Shown: piece by piece, positions 61,201 to 64,000 of the stretch
Numbering within the stretch: position 1 is the first letter of the stretch
Layout: each line of letters opens with the position of its first letter
Source of the DNA: Streptomyces sp. NBS 14/10
GTDB taxonomy: Bacteria > Actinomycetota > Actinomycetes > Streptomycetales > Streptomycetaceae
Length of the DNA: 64,000 bases
NCBI RefSeq assembly: GCF_002224125.1
Contig: NZ_NCSM01000022.1
Span: forward strand, 391,979-455,978
Direction of reading: 5' to 3'
Position numbers and translations under genes: made by a program
Notes under the pieces: generated by a model
The model's input: only the letters and a program-made list of their open reading frames with translations
What the model was told of the DNA's origin: nothing
The model's database searches: none

Positions 61201-64000
61201 CCGCACCAGCCCGAACAGCTCCGCACGCGCCGCGTCATCCACTGACGCGTCCTTCGGCAGGTGGAGCACCTCACGGGCCACGGCGTCCGCATCGAACGCC
61301 CTGCCCCGGAACCGCCGTTCCCGCCCGTGCAAGGCCTCCAACAGCCGCTCTGCCGCCGCCTCCTCCGGGGACTGCGCCGCGGCCGTCCGCACGGCGGGCG
61401 CGACGGGTGGCACCGCCGACCGCGGAGCAGGTGAGGCGGGCGGCGTGGCCGACTGCGGAGCACGTGCCGCCCGTGGCGCGGGCATGCGCGAGGCGACCGG
61501 TGCGGCGAAGACCCGCGGAGCGGGGTCCTCCGGCCCGGCGCCGTCCGCGGCGGGCGCGTCCCAACGACGCCGCCCCAGACTGGCCCAGTGGTCGTCGGCC
61601 AGCGCCCCCGCGGAGCGGATCGTGGCGTCCGAGTCCGGGCCCTGCTCCAGCAGGTGCTCCGCGACCTGGCGCACCGAATTGCGGTACTCCTCGACGGCGT
61701 AGCGGTGGTCCGACAGCGGCGCGTGCGGCTCCGGCGGCAGCACCAGGAAGACGGCAGCGTCCCACGCCCGCGCGACATCCGCCCCCACGGCACCCTCGGG
61801 TGCCGCGCCCGCGAAGTCCGCGTACGCGGACGCCCACAACCGCCGGGACGCATGCGCCGCCGCCTCGATCAGCTCCTCCGTCCAAGGACCGGGCCGCACC
61901 ATCAGCGTCCGGGCCAGGTCCACCGGCGCGACACCCGCGGCACGCACCTCGGCCGTGTCCGGATCCGTGCTCTCGCTCGCGGTGAGCCGCGCCGCGACAG
62001 GCGCCACGTCCTCCTCGGTCAGCTCCTCCACGATCGGCCGGCGCTGGGAGTGATCGCTCGGTACGTGCCGCGCCTCGGCGGCCTCGCCGGCGGCGGCCCG
62101 TGCCCCGGCCAGGGCGTCGAGCGAGACGCCCAGGGCCCACAGCCGCGACTCGGCGACCTCCACGTCCTCCCGCGCACGCCGCCACTTCTCCCGGGCCCGC
62201 ACGACCCGCCGGTCCCGCGACATCGGCCCGGACAGGGACGCGCACGCGGCGTTGAACTCGGCGGAGGCCTCGACGAGCGCGCTCCACGCCCGCGCGCGCC
62301 TGTTCCACGCGAGGACGGAGACCAGGTCGGCGGAGTCGGTGGCGTCCACGGCGAGTGGCCGGGCCGCGGGGAGCTGCGCGAGCCCTTCGGCGGCCCCGGT
62401 CCCGGACGGCAGCGGAAGGACCGGGCCGGCGGACACGGGCACCTGCGGGGCGACCGGGGCCGTCGGCGCGTCCGGCCACGGGGCAGGGGACGCCGGTGAC
62501 GCGGGCACCGGCGAGACGGGCGAGAACGGCACCTGCGGGGCGACCGGTGCGGCGAAGACCCGCGGAGCGGGGTCCTCCGGCCCGGCACCGTCCGCGGCGG
62601 GCATGTCCCAGCGCGGTCGCAGGCCCAGTCCGGACCGGAGGTCGTCGGTCAGCTCCGCCGCGGACCGCAGCGCGGCCTCCGTGCCCGGCCCCGACGTCAG
62701 CAGGTGTTCGGCGACCTGGCGCACCGCATTGCGGTACTCCTCGGCGGCATAGCGGTGGTCCGACAGCGGCGCGTGCGGCTCCGGCGGCAGCACCAGGAAG
62801 ACGGCGGTGTCCCACACCCGCGCGACATCCTCCTCCACGGCACCATCGGGTGCCGCACCCGCGAAGGCCTCGTACGCCGACGCCCACAACCGCCGCGACG
62901 CATTCGCCGCCGCCTCGATCAGCTCCTCCGTCCAAAGACCGGGCCGCACCATCAGCGTCCCTGCCAGGTACACCGACACGACACCCGCGGCACGCACATC
63001 GGCCGGATCCAGGCCCGCGGTCGCGCTCGCGGCGAGCCGCTCCGCGACAGGCGCCACGTCCTCCTCGGTCAGCTCCTCCACGATCGGCCGGCGCTGGGAG
63101 GCATCGCTCGGTACGTGCCGCGGCTCGGCGGCCTGGCCGGCGGCGGCCCGTGCCCCGGCCAGGGCGTCGAGCGAGACGCCCAGAGCCCACAGCCGCGACT
63201 CGGCGACCTCCACCTGCTTCCGCGCACTCCCCCACCTTTCCCGGGCCGACCTGACCCGCCGGTCCCGCGACATCGGCCCGGACAGGGACGCGCACGCGCG
63301 GTTGAAATCGTCGGAGGCCGCGACGAGCGCGCTCCACGCCCGCGCGTGCCTGTTCCACGCGGCGGAGACCAGGTCGGCGGAGTCGGTGGCGTCCACGGCG
63401 AGTGGCCGGGCCGCGGGGAGCTGCGCGAGCCCGCCGGCGGCCCCAGGCCCGGACGGCGGCGGAAGGGCCGGGCGGACGGGCGGGGGGCCGCCGGGGGGCT
63501 CATCGGCGGTGCCTGCGCTGCTCGCCGCCGAAGGCCGCGGAGCCTCCTCAGCCCTCGGCACGCCCGGGGCCGCCGCCTCACCGGAGCCCTCGGCCGCCAC
63601 CGGGACCGGCGCGGCGGGCACGTCCCAGCGCGGTCGCAGGCCCAGTCCGGACCGGAGGAGGTCGGTCAGCTCCGCCGCGGACCGCAGCGCGGCCTCCGTG
63701 CCCGGCCCCGACGTCAGCAGGTGTTCGGCGACCTGGCGCACCGCATTGCGGTACTCCTCGACGGCGTAGCGGTGGTCCGACAGCGGCGCGTGCGGCTCCG
63801 GCGGCAGCACCAGGAAGACGGCGGTGTCCCACGCCCGCGCGACATCCGCCGCCACGGCACCACCGGGCGCCGCACCCGCGAAGGCCTCGTACGCCGACGC
63901 CCACAACCGCCGCGACACATTCGCCGCCGCCTCCTTCGCCTCGTCCCTCCAGGGGCCGTACGACACCATCAGCGTCCGGGCCCGCTCCACCGGCGCGACA
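46291..64000 (-). CDS. Giant multi-module protein of the lonely-Cys/type VII effector kind (partial)
   Basis: About 5,900 residues are visible, and the frame is open through the right edge, so the true start lies outside (the GTG at 63990 is internal: VAPVERARTLMV matches internal repeats). Order from the N-terminal side: three helical repeats (64.0-61.5 kb); module 1 (~61.36-58.70 kb); papain-fold/deamidase-like domain plus long helical region (~58.56-54.42 kb); module 2 (~54.30-51.72 kb); Pro/Ala/Thr linker and a fourth helical copy (~51.7-50.5 kb); module 3 (~50.25-47.56 kb); linker; C-terminal domain (~47.33-46.29 kb). Each module has one conserved HG...C pair. Cys is otherwise rare. No transmembrane helix was seen. 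The SseB-like neighbour supports a type VII link, and a polymorphic-toxin-like effector is the favoured reading. I recognise the type but not its substrate. Confidence 0.8.
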   Translation of the reverse strand, partial: VAPVERARTLMVSYGPWRDEAKEAAANVSRRLWASAYEAFAGAAPGGAVAADVARAWDTAVFLVLPPEPHAPLSDHRYAVEEYRNAVRQVAEHLLTSGPGTEAALRSAAELTDLLRSGLGLRPRWDVPAAPVPVAAEGSGEAAAPGVPRAEEAPRPSAASSAGTADEPPGGPPPVRPALPPPSGPGAAGGLAQLPAARPLAVDATDSADLVSAAWNRHARAWSALVAASDDFNRACASLSGPMSRDRRVRSARERWGSARKQVEVAESRLWALGVSLDALAGARAAAGQAAEPRHVPSDASQRRPIVEELTEEDVAPVAERLAASATAGLDPADVRAAGVVSVYLAGTLMVRPGLWTEELIEAAANASRRLWASAYEAFAGAAPDGAVEEDVARVWDTAVFLVLPPEPHAPLSDHRYAAEEYRNAVRQVAEHLLTSGPGTEAALRSAAELTDDLRSGLGLRPRWDMPAADGAGPEDPAPRVFAAPVAPQVPFSPVSPVPASPASPAPWPDAPTAPVAPQVPVSAGPVLPLPSGTGAAEGLAQLPAARPLAVDATDSADLVSVLAWNRRARAWSALVEASAEFNAACASLSGPMSRDRRVVRAREKWRRAREDVEVAESRLWALGVSLDALAGARAAAGEAAEARHVPSDHSQRRPIVEELTEEDVAPVAARLTASESTDPDTAEVRAAGVAPVDLARTLMVRPGPWTEELIEAAAHASRRLWASAYADFAGAAPEGAVGADVARAWDAAVFLVLPPEPHAPLSDHRYAVEEYRNSVRQVAEHLLEQGPDSDATIRSAGALADDHWASLGRRRWDAPAADGAGPEDPAPRVFAAPVASRMPAPRAARAPQSATPPASPAPRSAVPPVAPAVRTAAAQSPEEAAAERLLEALHGRERRFRGRAFDADAVAREVLHLPKDASVDDAARAELFGLVRDAEADGRAGSLAALGAFHLEKLLGAAGPAQGGYFTVGGHRVPGLNWLGPDVMGDLDALELDTDWSHVRIPQPDGSLAFGNTTALETPWPVDEAPYVAGADWLRDKHGPNGRLVVRLPDRSTRDADLEEFIELVAARVARAELPSGTPIVLAVPFLGRRRPLLQRLADRAGMEVWLHSGEVKVTPLPDGKGSIDTVAGRPGVPEGAWFPLRPGQGPVLDDSVPDWFWDVVMFPVVSEASGERIGDASFAPDDYASGFGDGDRHLDQASTFVNFNQGAVTYSLESELPRPGPEGSPFPEAHAYRVSTHGEPGYMVVAVWSGDDVVERFLDKEETAAWVAWLVSGLPEDHWIDFPGCWLGSPGDSNRPGPVRKSRFTPKVFVANPLREVSPGQRVVNRAQRWARASFGPQEVWPLPANGKYVRTLFTDTRGRAHGVDLLRPEPEGAGLEELARVAELHSGPGPVPVEALVRTLDALRALKSMFGIYVEDDRAALGALLRGVTAVDEMWRGDGDFGQAGPLTLDLLSRVVAARAEAAFVVEVDQDVVRRVLAEARSAWVAGEPFGDFVDLPVVRQAAGWLNGGGAEADAVSALKLSGPDRRLDEAERSRMFWARVKAGEVLDGPGVDVDEVARRVLHLGSDFVVEPQDVAYLRGVLTRAFAVGRDAYDPDVAAAFFVEEYGAFTDTGMATVLDGVEWSARDFTGQSKSGVNLAQIRTPGGLEDTPWRQEDPPPDLALIELDEHDPDTVLLIVNNREFPMSVGEFVELTANDPNLEEPGTSILLSHTRPAPGIDEVAGRLAQLGRPVLFTETPTNLSGEDADGRPVLTVLAASGVVWHRAEVASPSAIEYAPHPVPRPYPLPNSSPTRPAAPTMAVPVTSSRPAAARGGGRAAAPGSAPRVLTRGELAGRVDGVASRVPPGVSERRCLELLEALRDELHPRGMLPSGVRAAGVVDDSVLDRPGAASRLVVGPGWGRVGSWTAVADALREAGDAGRVGPGSVALVLARRPGSVSSERGWRPEDGLGHAFAAYHTADGVVWVDPSKPEGDRVLDGPPDVGLLFDARAVVIGPSGRVVADALEPFTESSAVAHALLDGAVRDEYGAIGTETEYRYPLTVPFLPDVLRRLGVPIPENPDEAPDMRGEVIAEAPGIKIVLDTTPFWHDPATQRLHDIGAPRPPGSVMATSPIPEVVVGPAVSIPGERRQTRAEGAAKRRLVRDRLARTAERGGPISLRELLEDLPGWEITELGQGVTVHPPGAGYDGRSYHQSTPGTPAFGFRGAQDHALGHVLLPDLLDLFLAGRQTGQWAARRIVTRIMGGGKVPARFMPFLSAIPDVDEVWGYAWQMFNQAAAQPASKPPQLSKNLLPVPLRNAIDSARRALRPDTRGFLDEDHDALSKLVHDELTAALDSYFRRHKQGEAVPDGFFDTAGYDSPSPREQVTAALTGRTSQGVQTTPGTLGMAEYPLDTDGGRLSVPLLLGEFRMLGVDDRTMTEEQIEQTDAELAALSERLYRRAVAASVPLSPEELRRSVQRILDNRVVREFSRFLRLAVEGVPHVDGAPRRLLTVRGAQASAEALGEYALGTPLPTTDPMYRLMAEVVRDASALLENRTVPARERGDVAKAVRGAEKALKVLREAPTPAAIGWKSEIVALDGTPVPVDRMWHVKHWNGSGAPVGVSLRGGGPWLGRQESYGLLPEVGHLTEVRWEQPDGGAETPVAVSEGPWKKAPFGPVFLVGLDGDGTAARLPVRTEDGSGVSAVAFGYKAVIDYLFARAPELTAASWDTDVLVAGADVAGPYAAGRDPLEWPVAGQMLANSTGFDRTLWTSALGLEFGFASDVEEVVGEDGVTRQKRVVRLQLAEGDWLAGFRREPSQVQLAARAERVTGDRRRIEDVRRWERAVRLVYGPALEDDTAAFDAVLRGFRALDEWRATSRGDASPLTWRCLRVLTDEHFASSGHSAPPLAQALPPLLEWAASEVGTGLDLYGFDLTPRYEPRRAWEEAPESPESSAVGRAGSAGESGGSGRRGLARWPEVLRLGSRVGGLRGGSPDAGVDPLAAGWPIGRVVTVAGPRSAAPAEVPATEVSAGSSAGASVGKGKGREEWFGFERRTDSRSEPLRYEVSDAGRVRLPGDPDSPDDPDGVGRVLEPEGWRRFGADFLHEPSGVLLYGDSGWIGRAGNAVEVLEAFPTVPYTLSADSSGLLLVPDEPDTGATAVRIPLTETPPTPASPPPSAPGAATGIAQPPAARPLPGEATDAGLSAWAPQRVMSMKGGCISRFTKPVAPPTATRPVPLAVRPVRPAETPVERLEALHGRDLRFRSSPFDVDAVARHVLGLPEGAQVHDAVRAELFELVREAKRKRRAGSLAELGAYRLEKLGVIGAPESGHFTWDGQRVPGLNWLEWDGLELDTDWSEAGRVTPWPTSTRPYVVGGGGRDGKVVVRLPDRSTPEVDVEEFVELVAADVAREGLGAGTPIVLAVPFLGRYGPLLQRLADRTDLVVWPHSGEVKVSRLPDGKGRIDTLVVRPGVPKGAWFPLRPGVGPVLDESVPGWYRDVVLFPMVSAAIGEQMGYSSFTPTEYANFFEENERHSDRMTTYVDRNRVLHTFSPERELPRPGPEGSPFPEAHAIRVSGHGIPGYLVMVWRSGDSFSFDYLDEDEAPAFVAWLVSRQPKDRWIDFACCSLASPKDSNGPDPGGRSGFEPEVFVADPLRELSLGQHIVDAAGRWGRASYGPQVETTANGKYVRVLTTDPRGRARSWELLRPGPRKKKLGRYAVMAGLHSGPDPVSAEARERTRIALRALKSVFDVWVEDRPDFGKLLRGVVAVEEMWLADPEFRRVGPLTLDLVRRVVAAYAGRGGRVNQDAARDALEAAVDWWEARPRGPQGERVDMLWDFVRLPRVRRSAQWVQSDEARLEAAMALGLSGSDPLSEAQRLRMLWARVKAMDVLTEPGVDVDALARRVLHVDPGVGVGGAERGEARAVLTRAFAVGRDASDLDEAGAYHLEENLAYVATDRDTVMDGVRGDGRDFTGESWPRVNLAQIRTPGGLVDAPWRNRNRTQQATEKAPYLVRIEADPQDPDIIELDIDGDVFRIPVSEFRVVMRNDPVLTARNLGTKVLLSHARPAPGIGDVAWSLAQWLGRPVLFTDDPTNLSGTDDQGNPVLTGSDDWYEAEPEAPVPPVGPAPRPVPAPLDKSAGSAAPATPPAAAPATPPAAAPPATPAPATPRGAPAGGSVPASPAAGSVDRGVGAAEARTPAASKEAPPTPPLTPPRTPVEDLGEGAVDATGAAPDVSEAALASAWDAHGRASGENTLMADLDQDVDPDRAGGESARERPESAEARPRALGVPLDVMVGAPGAATGDAAEAPAVPRDEAQRRWLAGELTDQDVAPVAERLAASAGDGLAETDIRAAGVMPVHGRVPVDVLSPVELARVLMVRPGPWADGLDAVAANVSRRLWASAYADFAGAAGAAGAASGTAPGGAMETDAARAWAAAVSLVLPVEPHAVLADSRYAEDAFRGAVRSVADHLLAGGPDAEAALRSAADLADTLRRRLGLRRRWNVPAAVAPEAAGASGADGVGRADGAGLRAPVAGPLTSVREDSGSRVFVAPVDPRMPASPAPETAESPAPLSPETAEIPIALASEAAEVPIMLAPEAAAAPSAPDKAAAERLLEALHGRDLRFRSGRFDLDVVARHVLRLPKDARVDQSVRTKLFGLVRDAEAEGRAGSLAALGAFHVEKLAAIGSDRGGHFTVAEDRVPGLNLLVPDAVELDSDRTEVLTQRPDGSLTPVGGPRRQTPWPKEKRPYVVGASWRDGRAVVRLPDRSTLEVDVEEFVELVAARVARAELPPGTPIVLAVPFAGRYSALLQELADRTGQVVWPHSGEAMVNVRTDGTVGIDTVAGRPGVPVGTWFPLRPGDGPVLDESVPGWYRDVLLWPVVSEATGEQVGYSSFAPAEYAEKFEELDRRSDRMTTYVDLHVALQTVSPERELPRPGPAGSPFPEADAVRISAHGGPDYLTVAVRSGDSVVNRFLHGDEAVAFVTWLVSRQPKHRWIDLPICWIGSPGDSDGPRSTLPSSYDPAVFVADPLRELSVSRRVARSARRWMRAPYGPEGETKLEPNGKYARALFTDPRGRPREWVLERPDPEGVELDRYAVMAGLHSGPGPVPAAVRAAVRERTLIAVLALKSMFGVHVEDRPDFGGLLRGVVAVEEMWLADPEFRRVGPLTLDLVRRVIAAHAGPGAEVDQDVARDALVAAAEWWAARPRGPRGERVDTTWDFVRLPVVRLGAQWVQGDQARSEAATVLNLPEPRALSEAERLRMLWAWTKTMDLLTAPGVDVNALTRRVLHPDPDSGVEEPERGEARAMLTRAFAVGRDASDPDVAAAYALEANRAFAVTGSDTVMDGVRGSGRDFTGESWPRVNLAKIRTPGGLVDAAWRSQDLDRKAAGPVPYLVRIEMDELDPDVVVLMIADEEFRIPVAEFLELMANDPVLTAKARGTRVLLSHTRPAPGIEAVAWLLSQGLGRPVGWTDDLTNLSGKDDQGNPVLTALSGADTGSAWYEAEPETPPSPIGPAARPAPRPYPLPGSGPAGPAVLTTTPSTTAPVAPHAKMPPSLHGGPEAPEGSASAERSALPEAPPASAWDMARIRYAEEALAYEERLAAYLAANERVNAEFARVAEAFWALVLHNGMDYRKFGSELPSENGAVGTSFESLQRVVESGNLRERADFLFAGSANGLIPDLMGGRVPRHPVIRGEHDERRKTEAYKRYKQKEADLVAAGVDEEAIAEEVEDLVAVVRTPLRPEDVQPPLSQDERRIAVRDSDGTLLWRPAGLSEELPMSAGLQERSQESGGLVLTGTSGSTHYILTLVARLSDLTGFPVDLGLIRAGLVSTMAYVGDHTLHEVMAGAQLVLDEVAHPGVPDYVDGWYRYRNVYPLTEEELRAHVARDGLFPDEHALELFAELDDGAEEGSESDEGDDGSER
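47560..50250 (-). other. Giant protein module 3 (HG-C, lonely-Cys type)
   Basis: It runs from AAERLLEALHGRDLRFRSGR to DDQGNPVLTALSGADTGSAW. ISAHGGPDY (His codon 49201-49203) precedes WIDLPICWIGSPGDS (Cys codon 49057-49059), again 48 residues apart. Modules 2 and 3 are closer to each other than to module 1 (for example YSSFTPTEYANFFEE versus YSSFAPAEYAEKFEE). Confidence 0.75.
51720..54310 (-). other. Giant protein module 2 (HG-C, lonely-Cys type)
   Basis: It runs from VERLEALHGRDLRFRSSPFD to DDQGNPVLTGSDDWYEAEPE. VSGHGIPGY (His codon 53329-53331) precedes WIDFACCSLASPKDS; the second Cys of the pair (53185-53187) is 48 residues after the His, aligned with the single Cys of modules 1 and 3. Confidence 0.75.
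57960..58560 (-). other. Papain-fold (glutamine-deamidase-like) domain inside the giant protein
   Basis: SERRCLELLEALRDELHPRG carries the candidate nucleophile (Cys codon 58435-58437). Further on, GLGHAFAAYHTADGVVWVDP supplies the His (58138-58140) and the Asp (58093-58095), with WTAVADALREAG in between. The order, spacing of about 100 residues Cys to His, and the GHAF...VVWVDP pattern match toxin papain-fold domains annotated as glutamine deamidases in polymorphic toxins. Confidence 0.6.
58700..61360 (-). other. Giant protein module 1 (HG-C, lonely-Cys type)
   Basis: It runs from AAERLLEALHGRERRFRGRA to NLSGEDADGRPVLTVLAASG. It contains two Rossmann-like halves (GTPIVLAVPFLGRRRPLLQRL with VWLHSGEVKV; GTSILLSHTRPAPGIDEVAG with PVLFTETPTNLSG). 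Between them, VSTHGEPGY (His codon 60283-60285) precedes WIDFPGCWLGSPGDS (Cys codon 60139-60141), 48 residues apart. Confidence 0.75.
61500..64000 (-). repeat. Three long near-identical direct repeats encoding a helical module
   Basis: The block encoding ARTLMVRPGPWTEELIEAAA, SRRLWASAYEAFAGAAP, FLVLPPEPHAPLSDHRYA and EYRNAVRQVAEHLL occurs three times with equivalent points at 61811, 62861 and 63878, i.e. periods of 1,050 and 1,017 bp. They are highly similar in DNA, with differences mainly in Pro/Ala linkers. A more diverged fourth copy lies at ~50.5-51.1 kb. The array continues off the right edge. Confidence 0.9.

Noticed and set aside
63988..63990. GTG at 63990 as the start of the giant protein
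   Set aside because: The surrounding residues match internal repeat positions (APVDLARTLMV) and the frame is open to the window edge, so the start is outside.

Overview
The window is very high-GC actinobacterial DNA with all the marks of a Streptomyces chromosome: Tat and lipobox signals, GTG starts, ATGA-coupled genes, a riboflavin-histidine gene order known from streptomycetes, and families (DUF5995, DUF2637, MmyB-type XRE regulators, GuaB1, giant type VII-linked proteins) concentrated in that genus. No rRNA, tRNA or CRISPR array was seen.

Left part, about 1-30.7 kb, looks like conserved chromosome. From the left edge it holds a partial cyclic-nucleotide-binding thioredoxin-reductase-like gene, a Tat-exported C39-like protease, a small P-loop kinase, a promoter-hairpin unit that may be a tiny leaderless gene or small RNA, an EccA/CbbX-type AAA ATPase, and two overlapping CNNM/HlyC-type membrane proteins. 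Next comes a leftward operon ribD-ribE-ribBA-ribH-hisE-hisG-PH protein headed by an FMN riboswitch. It is followed by an alginate-lyase-like enzyme, a ROK regulator divergent from an MFS transporter, an ArsR-like regulator, a uracil/xanthine permease, and an MmyB-type regulator divergent from an SDR across a perfect inverted repeat. Then come a DUF5995 gene and an amino-acid catabolic set (permease, Lrp regulator, nitrilase-family amidase, flavin monooxygenase) resembling the lysine monooxygenase/aminovaleramidase route. A DUF2637 membrane protein and guaB1 close this part.

Right part, about 30.7-64 kb, is accessory in character. It opens with a truncated ISL3-family transposase. Two paralogous DUF4232 lipoproteins follow, with a split LuxR-type regulator pair between them (itself preceded by a 26-codon coupled ORF) and a membrane-anchored XRE protein. 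Beyond these are a TetR gene and a damaged S9 peptidase/secreted-protein locus carrying two single-base frame disruptions.

The last 23 kb is one leftward gene set: a giant protein (over 5,900 codons visible, still open at the right edge), an SseB-like type VII secretion-associated protein, a 1,158-residue protein with a degenerate ADP-ribosyltransferase-like C-terminus, and a membrane-anchored ricin-type lectin. The giant protein has three ~870-residue modules, each with a His-Gly and a Cys exactly 48 residues later, the caspase-1 spacing. It also has an embedded papain-fold (glutamine-deamidase-like) domain with Cys, His and Asp in order, and a distinct C-terminal domain. This set, read as a type VII-linked polymorphic-effector locus, is the most interesting part of the window.
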